From the NCBI RefSeq assembly GCF_965243865.1, contig NZ_OZ251603.1, forward strand, positions 3,038,001-3,102,000: a stretch of 64,000 nucleotides of DNA. The letters are read 5' to 3'. A model generated the notes under the pieces. That model saw only the letters and a list, made by a program, of their open reading frames with translations. It had not been told where the DNA came from and searched no databases. This DNA is from Hyphomicrobium_A sp965243865 (GTDB lineage: Bacteria > Pseudomonadota > Alphaproteobacteria > Rhizobiales > Hyphomicrobiaceae). Numbering within the stretch: the stretch's first letter is position 1; every line of letters starts with the position of its first letter. Below, in pieces: positions 43,848 through 51,887 of the stretch. A program made the position numbers and the translations under genes.

Positions 43848-44846
43848 ATGAACGCCGGGGGAATCGTGCTGACGGTGGATCGGCCGGCGGCGACGAGTGA
43901 TTACCTCGCCAGCCTGCGTCGGCGCGACCGCGTGTTCTGGGCGGGCTTTGCCGGCGCGCTGCTGGCGCATGCGCTGCTCATCATCGGTATCGGCTCCGCC
44001 AACCAGCGCACGCTTGGCACGCCTGAAGGCGCCAGCGATGCGATCGCTGTCGAGCTCGTCGATGCCGCGACGCTGAAGGACAGCATGGAGCCGCCGACGC
44101 CGGCGCAGCCCCCTCCCGGAGCCCAGCCTCAGCAGCAGCAGACGGCGGCGCTGCCCGAACAGCAGCCCGTAGAGCCGCAACCCGAGCAGCAGGCCGAGCA
44201 GACACCCCCCGAGCCGCCACAACCGCCGACGCCTGAGCCCGAGGCCGCGCAGCCCGCAGAGGCCCCGCCAGTCGAGACGCCCGCACCTGATGCAGCCGCC
44301 GAGGCTTTACCAGCCCTCGAGGACGCGCCTGCGGCCGACGCACTCAAACAGCCGAAAGAGGCGCCAAAGCAGGAAGAGCCCAAGCCCGAGCCGCCGAAGC
44401 AGGAAGCAAAGAAGGCCGAGCCGGCAAAGAAGCCGCCCGCCAAACAGCAGGCCAAGCAGCCGCAGAAAAAACGCACGCAGACCTCGGCCCTCGATTTGTC
44501 GGTGCCTTACGATGGCTCCGCGACGCAGTCGGATGCGGGCAGTTCCTCCGCTGTGCAGCGTCCCCCTGGCATCACGCGTTCAGGCGAGAACGACGAGTTT
44601 GCTCGCAACGTCATTCGCGCGCTGCAAAAGACGATGCCGCGTGAGCGGGCACGCGGTCGCGTTACCGTGCGCATCGTGCTCAACGAGAATGGCTCGCGCG
44701 CCGACGTGAAGCTTCTCAAGAGCGGCGGCGACTCTGATCTCGACTTCAACGTCATCTTTGCCGCGCGCCAGACCGCCTACCCGTTTCCTCCGAGGAACGC
44801 GACGCTCGTCGATCGCACATTCACGGTCACCTACATCTACCGCTGA
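43848..44846 (+). CDS. TonB C-terminal-domain energy-transducer-like protein
   Basis: 332 residues. A short cytoplasmic tail, one transmembrane anchor (VFWAGFAGALLAHALLIIGIG), a long Pro/Gln/Glu/Lys-rich spacer (about residues 85-215), and a C-terminal TonB-like domain (RVTVRIVLNENGSRADVKLLKSGGDSDLDFNVIFAARQTAYPFPP...FTVTYIY). Such proteins span the periplasm and pull on outer-membrane receptors. No exbB/exbD or TonB-dependent receptor is adjacent, so the partners must lie elsewhere. The ATG at 43848 is chosen because it places the anchor at residues ~30-50. Confidence 0.85.
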   Translation: MNAGGIVLTVDRPAATSDYLASLRRRDRVFWAGFAGALLAHALLIIGIGSANQRTLGTPEGASDAIAVELVDAATLKDSMEPPTPAQPPPGAQPQQQQTAALPEQQPVEPQPEQQAEQTPPEPPQPPTPEPEAAQPAEAPPVETPAPDAAAEALPALEDAPAADALKQPKEAPKQEEPKPEPPKQEAKKAEPAKKPPAKQQAKQPQKKRTQTSALDLSVPYDGSATQSDAGSSSAVQRPPGITRSGENDEFARNVIRALQKTMPRERARGRVTVRIVLNENGSRADVKLLKSGGDSDLDFNVIFAARQTAYPFPPRNATLVDRTFTVTYIYR

Positions 44847-44933
44847 CCGCCGGCGGCATGCATGATGCCGCAACACGCCGAGCCGCTTACTACGCTAGCG
44901 GCGGCGACCCTCACCAATCAGGGAAAGCACGCC

Positions 44934-45317
44934 ATGGACGCCAGCATCACCAGCATTCTCATCACCGTCGGTCAGATGCTGATGGGTGCGCTCTATGTCT
45001 GGGCAGGCCTCAATCACTTCGGACCGGTTGGCGCCAATGTCACTGCGATGCTTGCAGCGCGCGGTGTGCCTAAGCCGCGTGAATGCCTTTACGTCGCCAG
45101 CGTGCTCGAGCTTATTGGCGGCGCGTGTTTGATGGTAGGCGTCGCCGTGGCGCCGGCCGCGATCGGTCTCGCAATCTTCACAGTCATCGCCACCCTGGTG
45201 CTGGTGAACTTCTGGGACCAGCCCGAAGGCGAGCTTCGCGAGGCATTGAAGGGCGTTTTCGCTTCTAATACGGCGATCGTAGGCGGATTGCTGACAACCG
45301 CTGCCTCGGCGCTTTAA
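44934..45317 (+). CDS. DoxX family membrane protein
   Basis: 127 residues with four hydrophobic helices (GQMLMGALYVWAGLNHF, YVASVLELIGGACLMVGVAV, AIGLAIFTVIATLVLVNFW, and a final ASNTAIVGGLLTTAASAL). The GLNHF and LELIGGACL motifs are of the DoxX/DUF417-like family. The ATG at 44934 follows AGGGA. Family members are often linked to redox or thiol metabolism, but the role here is unknown. Confidence 0.8.
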   Translation: MDASITSILITVGQMLMGALYVWAGLNHFGPVGANVTAMLAARGVPKPRECLYVASVLELIGGACLMVGVAVAPAAIGLAIFTVIATLVLVNFWDQPEGELREALKGVFASNTAIVGGLLTTAASAL

Positions 45318-45392
45318 GGCTAGCCGTACACGCAATGCAACCTGACGGTGATCAGTGCGTTTCCCTCTCATGCAGCCAAGGAGAGAAACGCT

Positions 45393-45668
45393 ATGAACAA
45401 ACTGCTGATAATCGCATTTACTGCCATTCCGCTCGCCGCCTCGCCAGTACTTGCTGACGACAATTACAAATCAACCGAAGGCAAGATGCAGACGGAAGGC
45501 ACCATGAATCCCACCGCGGGCACTGGCGCTCCGTCTAACCAGATGCCGGGCGCCGAGACGTCCGACCGCACGCCGCAGAAGGATACCACGACACCTTCCA
45601 CGCAGGTCGACACGACCAAGAGCGGCGAGACGTCCGACCGCACGCCGGGCAATCACGCGCCGAACTAA
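45393..45668 (+). CDS. small exported low-complexity protein
   Basis: 91 residues: signal peptide (LLIIAFTAIPLAASPVLAD), then a disordered Thr/Ser/Gly/Pro-rich chain in which the motif ETSDRTP occurs twice (as AETSDRTPQKD and GETSDRTPGNH). AAGGAGAG precedes the ATG at 45393. Probably periplasmic. No function assigned. Confidence 0.7.
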   Translation: MNKLLIIAFTAIPLAASPVLADDNYKSTEGKMQTEGTMNPTAGTGAPSNQMPGAETSDRTPQKDTTTPSTQVDTTKSGETSDRTPGNHAPN

Positions 45669-45749
45669 CGCGCGCGCGGCGAACGAATAATAGGTGAGAC
45701 AATTAGGTGTCCGCGGCGCAGCGCAATCGTGCTGTGCCGCGAACCCGCG

Positions 45750-46151
45750 TCAGGACGCGAGCGGTGAGCGGGCCACTTCATCGGCCCAAATGAGCAAACC
45801 AAAATAGACGACGTTTGCCGCGATCCAGAAGCCGACGATCCAATACGCCTTGTTCTGTGTCGCTCGAGCGTGTTGCCCAAAGCGACCGCGTGAGATGCTC
45901 TTCATCAGGCCCATGCCGATGTTGAATTGCGACGACACCGACATGATATCGCCCCTGCTGCGAACAGGAGAGCGGTTCTGCCGCTTCATCAGTTCGCGGC
46001 CACCAGGCGACTTCAGAATTTCCCGATGATACCAGCGTGCCAGCAACAACATTGGCAGCGTCAGCAGGGCGACGCCTCCGATCATGTAATAGAGCCTGAA
46101 TGTGGGCTCCTGAAAAAATGTCAGCATGCTGTCCATTTGATCTGCATGCAA
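45750..46151 (-). CDS. two-helix membrane protein, hypothetical
   Basis: 133 residues: N-terminal helix RLYYMIGGVALLTLPMLLLARWYH, a basic cytoplasmic stretch (KSPGGRELMKRQNRSPVRSRGD), a FNIGMGLMKSISRGRFG segment, and C-terminal helix KAYWIVGFWIAANVVYFGLLIWADEV. No good ribosome site distinguishes ATG 46151, 46136 or 46127. Divergent from csbD by 77 bp. Function unknown. Confidence 0.6.
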   Translation of the reverse strand: MHADQMDSMLTFFQEPTFRLYYMIGGVALLTLPMLLLARWYHREILKSPGGRELMKRQNRSPVRSRGDIMSVSSQFNIGMGLMKSISRGRFGQHARATQNKAYWIVGFWIAANVVYFGLLIWADEVARSPLAS

Positions 46152-46228
46152 AAGAAGTGGCGCTAATAGTTGGAACGCGGTGGCGGTCCGCGCGTTTTAC
46201 CTCTGTGTTCAATGTGGAGGTAATACCC

Positions 46229-46429
46229 ATGAATTGGGATCGCGTCGAAGGTAATTGGAAGCAGTTCACCGGCAAGGTCAAGGAGCAGTGGGGCAAGCTC
46301 ACTGACGACGACATTGCCCAGATCAATGGCAACCGCGACCAGCTCGAGGGCAAGCTTCAGGCCCGCTACGGTTACGCCAAGGACCAGGTGAAAGAGGACG
46401 TCGATAGCTGGCTCAACCGCCACGGCTAA
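46229..46429 (+). CDS. CsbD family stress-response protein
   Basis: 66 residues beginning MNWDRVEGNWKQFTGKVKEQWGKLTDDDIAQINGNRDQLEGKLQ, the canonical CsbD pattern, ending AKDQVKEDVDSWL. CsbD proteins are small, highly charged, stress-induced (general stress sigma regulon in other bacteria) and of unknown molecular function. GGAGG lies 8 bases before the ATG; a strong terminator follows. Confidence 0.92.
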   Translation: MNWDRVEGNWKQFTGKVKEQWGKLTDDDIAQINGNRDQLEGKLQARYGYAKDQVKEDVDSWLNRHG

Positions 46430-46442
46430 CGGCAACCTGCAT

Positions 46443-46478
46443 AAGAATAACGCGGCCAAGCGCCGCGTTATTCTTTTT
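46443..46478 (+). terminator. rho-independent terminator after csbD-like gene
   Basis: GAATAACGCGGC (46445-46456), loop CAAGC, GCCGCGTTATTC (46462-46473), then TTTTT. A perfect 12-bp stem. Confidence 0.93.
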
Positions 46479-46584
46479 GATCACAGGTAAAGCGCTAAAT
46501 CGCCCTATCTGCTGCCCGCCCCTTGTGACGGCCCTCGACTCGATTCCACAATGGAGTGAGAAAGGCCTGGCTGGGGGGTCGGCG

Positions 46585-46956
46585 ATGAAAACGTTCCTTG
46601 CTACTACGCTCACCGAGACGGCAGTGTCACAAGACAAGCGCCGTTTTCAGCTCACTTTCGTGAACTCGAAGGGTGAGGAGTGCGAACTCAGCATTCCTGC
46701 TGGGCTCGCCGCAGATCTCGTACCCGTACTGGAGGCGATTGCGGCCATGGCGCCGCGCGCTGGCGCCGTCGCCGAGATGACGCGGCTGCCAAAGACCTGC
46801 TCGGTCGGTCATGCGAGTGGCGAGCGCATGGTGCTGCTGCGCTTCGACGATGACGCGCCCTATGCGATCGATCTCGAGGTCGCGCAGGCATTGGCGGAGC
46901 AGCTTCAGGAACAGAGCGACGAGTTGAGCGAGACATCCCGTCCCGCTCTGCACTGA
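46585..46956 (+). CDS. hypothetical protein, 123 aa
   Basis: MKTFLATTLTETAVSQDKRRFQLTFVNSKGEECELSIPAGLAADLV, a beta-rich start, then a conserved-looking segment with CSVGHASGERMVLLRFDDDAPYAIDLEVAQALAEQLQEQ that reads like a small ligand-recognition fold. No signal peptide or TM helix. The ATG at 46585 follows GGGGGG. Homologues of this type are scattered in Rhizobiales. No function known. Confidence 0.6.
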   Translation: MKTFLATTLTETAVSQDKRRFQLTFVNSKGEECELSIPAGLAADLVPVLEAIAAMAPRAGAVAEMTRLPKTCSVGHASGERMVLLRFDDDAPYAIDLEVAQALAEQLQEQSDELSETSRPALH

Positions 46957-47018
46957 GGCCGTCTAAGCCGTTGATATTATAGGCAGGCCTATGACAGCCG
47001 CTTGGCTTGATATGCAAC

Positions 47019-47034
47019 TTTCGTCGTGACGAAA
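47019..47034. promoter_or_regulatory. inverted repeat TTTCGTC-GT-GACGAAA
   Basis: Seven-base perfect arms with a 2-base spacer, 95 bp upstream of the NTF2-like gene, in a locally A/T-richer stretch. Likely an operator for that gene; the binding protein is unknown. Confidence 0.4.
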
Positions 47035-47128
47035 AACTATCTTAGGTTGTGTGCACCTTAGAAGACTGGCTAACATTCACGCACGCGTTGTTTTAAGGTA
47101 CGTGCCATCCCTCTGGTTGAATGGCGCG

Positions 47129-47539
47129 ATGCGGACACCCCTGGAAGTTACCGAGACGCTACTGGGCAAATGGCGGGATGATCCGGCGGGCTGCATGGCC
47201 GCGTACGTGGATCCCGAGATCGTCTACACGCTGAACGTTTCACCCGATGCACTGCTGCTCGGTGGAGAAACGCATGGTCGCGATGCGGTCACGGTGAAGA
47301 TGCTCGGCATTCGTGAGCAGTTCGATTACCTCGTTTTCAAACCGCGTATCTTCTCCGTAAGCGGGGATGTCGTGCGCATACGCATCGAATATGTCTTCCA
47401 GCACAAGGCCAGCGGCGAACTGCTGTCCGGCAATATGCGCTCCGAGTTCACTGTGCGCGACGGACTTATCGTGCGCGTCGACGAGTTCGTCGACGCCCCG
47501 ATGATCGAAAGCTTCATGCGCCTGTTTGCCAAAAATTGA
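47129..47539 (+). CDS. nuclear transport factor 2-like (SnoaL-type) protein
   Basis: 136 residues with the cone-shaped NTF2 fold pattern: LLGKWRDDPAGCMAAYVDPEIVYTLN, a central GETHGRDAVTVKMLGIREQF, and ending with FTVRDGLIVRVDEFVDAPMIESFMRLF. The N-terminus before MRTPLEVTE (ATG 47129) lacks family similarity and is excluded. Members are small-molecule binding or isomerase-like; no substrate can be assigned. Confidence 0.78.
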   Translation: MRTPLEVTETLLGKWRDDPAGCMAAYVDPEIVYTLNVSPDALLLGGETHGRDAVTVKMLGIREQFDYLVFKPRIFSVSGDVVRIRIEYVFQHKASGELLSGNMRSEFTVRDGLIVRVDEFVDAPMIESFMRLFAKN

Positions 47540-47673
47540 GAAAGGGCTGAACGAGCGGGGCAACCGTTCCTTTACGCTGTCTCCGCAACCCATCCTCGCG
47601 CACCGCGGTAGATACGAATCCGCGCCTGCTCTGCGGATATGATCCAGATCAGAGTCCCAGCGATCAGGTAAGA

Positions 47674-48909
47674 ATGCCGTTTCTCGCGAGACGCAGACCG
47701 CTCCAGAATGCAGCTGTTGATCCGGACTTCATCCGCATGCTGGATGAGGCAATTGTCCGCTTTCAGGCGTCCTACACAACGGTTTTTTCCAAGCGCCTCT
47801 GGCAGCGCTACGAACAAGACACGGCCGAGGACCGTCATCGCCACCTCGAGTTCACCATGGCGTTCGGCGGCATCGCTTTCGTACTCACAGCGCTGACCGA
47901 TTTCGCCTTCCTGCCTGACATCGGTTTCGACGGGATTTGGCTGCGGTGCGCCGCTCTTCCCGTTTGCATCGTCGCTGCGATCGCAGCACGTCGCGCGACG
48001 GCCGACCGGCGCGAGCAGCTGGTGGTCGCTAGCGGGACATTTATGGTCATCGTGCTCACATGCGTACCGCTTCTCTCGACTGCATCGTCGGCACCCGCGG
48101 CGTTCATGTCGCCGATCTTCGGCCTCGCATTCGGCAATACCACCGTTGTTCCGCGATTCAGACTCGCGTGCATTTCAACCGCGATATGTTGCCTTGCGAT
48201 GGCCGCCGCCGCCTTGTGGCAAAGTCCGCTCGGCTGGGCGGTTTGCATTGAGATTATGCTGGTCGGATCCTTCAGTCTGCTCGCCAACTATCGCATCCAG
48301 CGTCATGAGCTGTTCGAGTATCTGCTCAGCTCGCGTGAGGCACAGCGCACCGCCGCGCTCAATGCCGATCGCGAAAAGCTCAAAGCCCTATCCGACACCG
48401 ACGGCCTGACGGGTCTCGCCAATCGTGGCGCCTGCGATCGTCACTGCGAGGAAGTCTTCAACGATCCCAAGAATATCGGAACACCGATCGCCGTGCTGCT
48501 GGCGGACGTCGATCACTTCAAGGCCTACAACGACTATTACGGCCATCTCGCCGGCGACGAATGCCTGCGTATCGTCTCCGGCGCCATCGCCGCGGCGATC
48601 CGCGGAAAGAGCGATCTCGTCGCCCGCTTCGGCGGTGAGGAGTTCATCGCCTGCATTCTCGGCATCGACGCCGACAAGGCACGCCTCTTGGGCGAGCGTC
48701 TTTGCGCTGCTGTTCGCGACCTCGATATCCAGCACTTCGGCCGCAGCGATGCTTTGCAGCATGTGACCATCAGCGTCGGCGTCGCCACCGCGACGATCTC
48801 GCCATCGCTCACCGTCGAGGCGATGATCGACGCCGCCGACCGGGCGCTGTATCAAGCCAAGAATGGCGGCCGCAATCGCCTCGAGGCGACCTATCTCGAC
48901 GCTGCGTGA
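47674..48909 (+). CDS. membrane-bound GGDEF diguanylate cyclase
   Basis: 411 residues: N-terminal region with about five to six transmembrane helices (residues ~55-215), then a C-terminal GGDEF domain. The nucleotide motif is DTDGLTGLANRGACDRHCEEVF, then VLLADVDHFKAYNDYYGHLAGDECLR and catalytic FGGEEFIACILG, giving an active-type GGEEF. The allosteric I-site RxxD upstream is not intact (GKSD before LVARFGGEEF), so product feedback may be weak. It makes cyclic di-GMP in response to a membrane signal. It is preceded by the NTF2-like gene, 134 bp upstream. Confidence 0.93.
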   Translation: MPFLARRRPLQNAAVDPDFIRMLDEAIVRFQASYTTVFSKRLWQRYEQDTAEDRHRHLEFTMAFGGIAFVLTALTDFAFLPDIGFDGIWLRCAALPVCIVAAIAARRATADRREQLVVASGTFMVIVLTCVPLLSTASSAPAAFMSPIFGLAFGNTTVVPRFRLACISTAICCLAMAAAALWQSPLGWAVCIEIMLVGSFSLLANYRIQRHELFEYLLSSREAQRTAALNADREKLKALSDTDGLTGLANRGACDRHCEEVFNDPKNIGTPIAVLLADVDHFKAYNDYYGHLAGDECLRIVSGAIAAAIRGKSDLVARFGGEEFIACILGIDADKARLLGERLCAAVRDLDIQHFGRSDALQHVTISVGVATATISPSLTVEAMIDAADRALYQAKNGGRNRLEATYLDAA

Positions 48910-48943
48910 CGAAGCGGGCGGCATCTCTCGACGGTGGAAACCA

Positions 48944-49681
48944 ATGCGTCTCATCTTTCGCACCGCGCTGACGCCGCTCGCGCTGCTGCTTCTCGCCACG
49001 ATCGCGCACGCCCGATCGCCTGCCCCCGCCTGGCGCGACGACTACGTAACGCGCCTTGAAGCCCTCGCCCTGCTTCAGACGCTCAACGCCGAGCTGCTTT
49101 CCAACGACAGCGCCACGCTCACCCTCGACCGCTGGTGTGCCACGCATGCCCTCGCCGCGCCCGCGCGCATCATCGCCGAGCGCGTCACCGGCGCCGACGA
49201 GCCGCCGACGCCCGAGCAGCGCCAGCTCCTCGGCGTCAGCGCCACAGAGCCCGTCCGCTTCCGCCGCGTGCGTTTGAAGTGCGGCGATCACGTGCTCTCC
49301 GAGGCGCAGAACTGGTACGTCCCCTCGCGCCTCACGCCCGAAATGAACGCCACACTCGACACCACCGACACCGCCTTCGGCCGCGTGGTGAAGCCGCTCG
49401 ACTTCCGCCGCCGCACGTTGTCGGCAAAGCTGCTATGGTCGCCGCTACCCGACGGCTGGGAGATGCGCGCCGCCAACGACAACACCCCGCTCCCCGACGC
49501 CACAGCAAGCGCCACCCTGAAAATCCCGCACGAGGTCCTGCAGCACCGCGCCATCCTCACACTGCCCGACGGCACGCCCATCAGTCAGGTGACGGAAACC
49601 TACACCTCGGACACGCTCGCCTTCCCCGACCCGCAGCCGCCGCCCGCAGCAACACGCCCACCGCGCACGGAGCACCGCTGA
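48944..49681 (+). CDS. exported hypothetical protein, possible chorismate-lyase-like fold
   Basis: 245 residues with a signal peptide (TALTPLALLLLATIAHA). The middle reads DRWCATHALAAPARIIAERVTG, then RRVRLKCGDHVLSEAQNWYVPSRLTPEMNATLDTTDTAFGRVV, reminiscent of UbiC/UTRA-type folds (LSEAxNWYVPxRLTPEM, then FGRVV). The exported location argues against a normal cytoplasmic chorismate lyase. Its TGA abuts the ATG of the GNAT-deacetylase gene, so the two are translationally coupled. Function open. Confidence 0.6.
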   Translation: MRLIFRTALTPLALLLLATIAHARSPAPAWRDDYVTRLEALALLQTLNAELLSNDSATLTLDRWCATHALAAPARIIAERVTGADEPPTPEQRQLLGVSATEPVRFRRVRLKCGDHVLSEAQNWYVPSRLTPEMNATLDTTDTAFGRVVKPLDFRRRTLSAKLLWSPLPDGWEMRAANDNTPLPDATASATLKIPHEVLQHRAILTLPDGTPISQVTETYTSDTLAFPDPQPPPAATRPPRTEHR

Positions 49682-51409
49682 ATGATCAGGTTCCGGCGGC
49701 TCTTCGAACTCGTCTCCGACGCCGACCGCCGCCGCTTCGCCGAAGCCTCCGATCTCTTCCGCGCCGCCTTCCCCTACGAGGCCGAAGCGATCGACCGCAT
49801 CGCCTACATGCTGCTCAACCGCCGCTCCATCACCTTCGACCCGATCCTGCTGCTCTCCACCGACGCGCGTGATCGCATCACCGGCCTTGCCTTCGTCTAC
49901 TACTTCTCCGAGCTCAACTACGGCTACCTGCAGTACTTCGCCTCCGACCCGCGCCGCCCCGCCCGCGGCATAGGCATCGCCCTCTACGAAGCCCTGCGCG
50001 AGCTGCTCGCCGCCCGCGGCGCCAAAGGCATGTTCCTCGACGTGCCGCCCGCCGAGCCCGAAAAGCTGAAAGACAAATCGCGCGCCGCCATCAACCGCCG
50101 CCGCCTGCGCTTCTACGCCCGCTACGACGTGCAGAAGGTGCTCGGCACGCTCTGGGACGTCGACGCCAACCCGCGCAACGACGGCTACCTGACGACGCTG
50201 CTGTTCGACCCGCTCGGCCGCAAGCCTATGCTCGCCAAGGCCGACGCCCGCGCCGTCGTCCGCAACATTCTGGTCGACCAGTACGCCTTCGAGCCCGACG
50301 ACCCCTTCGTCATGCGCATCGTCGGCTCCTTCGCCGACAATCCCGTCCGCCTCGCCCCCATCGGCACCCAGCCCGAGCGCGCCGTCCCCACGCGCGGCAA
50401 ATACCTGCTGCCCATCAAGATGGTCGTCTCCGAGCGCCACCACATCCATCACCTGCGCGAGAAGGGCTACGTCGAGCGCCCCGTGCGCGTCGCCGCCATC
50501 CTCAAGGGCCTCGAAGGCCTGCCCATCGAGCGCGTGCCGACGCGCCACTTCGGCGAGGACCACTTGACCGCCGTGCACACGCCCGCGCTCGTCGGCTACT
50601 TGAAGGCCATGGGCCAGAAGCTCGACGACAAGGCGCTGATCTACCCCGAGGTCTTCCCCATCCGCCGCCCCGACCGCATCCCCCGCGCGCTCGAAGACCG
50701 CGCCGGCTACTTCTGCGCCGACACCTTCACGCCGCTGACGCGCAACGTCTTCGCCGCCGCCCGCGATGCCGCCAACGTCGCCCTCACCGCCGCCACGCTG
50801 ATCGAAAAGGGCGAGCGCTTCGCCTACGCGCTCTGCCGGCCGCCCGGCCACCACGCCGAGCGCCGCATCTACGGCGGCTTCTGCTTCCTCAACAACTCCG
50901 CCATCGCCGCGCATTATCTCTCGCGCCACGGCCCCGTCGCCCTGCTCGACATCGACTATCACCACGGCAACGGCGGCCAGGACATCTTCTACGCGCGCCC
51001 CGACGTGCTCACGGTCTCCATCCACGGCCACCCAAGCCACGCCTACCCGAATTTCTCCGGCTATGCCGACGAGCGCGGCGAGGGCAACGGCCTCGGCTTC
51101 AATCATAATTTCCCGCTCGAGCCGCCGGTCGACGATGACCGCTACATGGTCGTGCTCGACCGCGCGCTGTCGGTGATCCGCAACTTCAAGCCGCGCATCC
51201 TTGTGCTCTCCATCGGCTTCGACATCATGCGCGGCGACCCGACGGGATCATTCGCGCTCACCAACGCCGGCATGCAGCGCATCGGCAAGCGCATCGGCCG
51301 CTTCGGCGCGCCGACGCTGATCGTGCAGGAAGGCGGCTACGCCCTCGGCAACCTGCGCTCCGGCTCGCACGCCTTCTTCACCGGCATCGCCGAAGCCTGG
51401 CACGACTGA
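49682..51409 (+). CDS. GNAT acetyltransferase-histone deacetylase family fusion protein
   Basis: 575 residues in two enzyme halves. Residues ~1-185 are a GNAT acetyltransferase (FVYYFSELNYGYLQYFASDPRRPARGIGIALYEAL, with the acetyl-CoA R/Q-x-x-G-x-G loop). Residues ~230-575 are an HDAC/acetylpolyamine-amidohydrolase domain: catalytic His390-His391 in RPPGHHAERR, zinc ligands Asp425 and His427 in LLDIDYHHGNGGQ, Asp514 in IGFDIMRGD, and active-site Tyr553 in EGGYALGNL. Both halves keep their active residues. The ATG directly follows the upstream gene's TGA. A single chain that can both add and remove acetyl groups would be unusual; the common substrate (polyamine, lysine or amine) is unknown. 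Confidence 0.9.
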   Translation: MIRFRRLFELVSDADRRRFAEASDLFRAAFPYEAEAIDRIAYMLLNRRSITFDPILLLSTDARDRITGLAFVYYFSELNYGYLQYFASDPRRPARGIGIALYEALRELLAARGAKGMFLDVPPAEPEKLKDKSRAAINRRRLRFYARYDVQKVLGTLWDVDANPRNDGYLTTLLFDPLGRKPMLAKADARAVVRNILVDQYAFEPDDPFVMRIVGSFADNPVRLAPIGTQPERAVPTRGKYLLPIKMVVSERHHIHHLREKGYVERPVRVAAILKGLEGLPIERVPTRHFGEDHLTAVHTPALVGYLKAMGQKLDDKALIYPEVFPIRRPDRIPRALEDRAGYFCADTFTPLTRNVFAAARDAANVALTAATLIEKGERFAYALCRPPGHHAERRIYGGFCFLNNSAIAAHYLSRHGPVALLDIDYHHGNGGQDIFYARPDVLTVSIHGHPSHAYPNFSGYADERGEGNGLGFNHNFPLEPPVDDDRYMVVLDRALSVIRNFKPRILVLSIGFDIMRGDPTGSFALTNAGMQRIGKRIGRFGAPTLIVQEGGYALGNLRSGSHAFFTGIAEAWHD

Positions 51410-51427
51410 TCGGCGGGGAGTACCCTT

Positions 51428-51567
51428 AACCTCTCCCCAGTGGGGAGAGGTCGGATGCGATCGCACGATCGCATCCGGGTGAGGGGCCGCCACCCTCTCA
51501 TCCCCTCTCCCCGTCCTTGACGGGGAGAGGGTGGAGCCTGCCCCGGCGAAGGCCGGGGGTGAGGGGC
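51428..51567. repeat. CTCTCCCC/GGGGAGAG inverted repeat cluster
   Basis: CCTCTCCCCAGTGGGGAGAGG, then GATGCGATCGCACGATCGCATC, then CCCCTCTCCCCGTCCTTGACGGGGAGAGGG. It follows the GNAT-HDAC gene and precedes a duplicated 3' fragment of it. Same family as 2307. Confidence 0.75.
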
Positions 51568-51652
51568 AGAAGCTCGTGAGGGGCAGACGCTCGTGCCCCG
51601 GGCAGCAGCGCACCAAGCGCAGCAACGTTCCTCGGCCTGAGCCGACGCGACC

Positions 51653-51742
51653 ATGGCCGTCGAGCTGATCCCCAAGGCCAAGCCCGCGCACGGCAAGTGG
51701 CTCGTCACCGCCCAGAACGTCGTCAAAAACAACTGCGAGTGA
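51653..51742 (+). CDS. 29-residue ORF, probably a gene remnant
   Basis: ATG at 51653 opens MAVELIPKAKPAHGKWLVTA then a short tail ending NNCE and TGA. The composition is coding-like, but it is short and stranded between repeats and a duplicated fragment. I take it as the surviving end of a larger gene, or as a small protein of unknown role. Confidence 0.3.
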   Translation: MAVELIPKAKPAHGKWLVTAQNVVKNNCE

Positions 51743-51760
51743 TCGCGTCGCGGCTAAGCC

Positions 51761-51861
51761 CGCCGACGCTGATCGTGCAGGAAGGCGGCTACGCCCTCGG
51801 CAACCTGCGCTCCGGCTCGCACGCCTTCTTCACCGGCATCGCCGAAGCGTGGGCGGGTTGA
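51761..51861 (+). pseudogene. duplicated 3' end of the GNAT-HDAC gene
   Basis: 88 bases (51761-51848) are identical to 51309-51396 of the fusion gene, encoding APTLIVQEGGYALGNL on to FFTGIAEA, then diverge and end GGTTGA. It has no start of its own and lacks the rest of the domain, so it is a duplicate left by recombination, spanning the intervening 452 bp. Confidence 0.85.
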
Positions 51862-51887
51862 GCCTGCAGGCATTTAGCTAGGAATGG

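Noticed and set aside
49445..51106. 553-residue minus-strand ORF opposite the GNAT-HDAC gene
   Set aside because: Val/Gly/Glu-rich antisense frame of a GC-rich gene; no motif.
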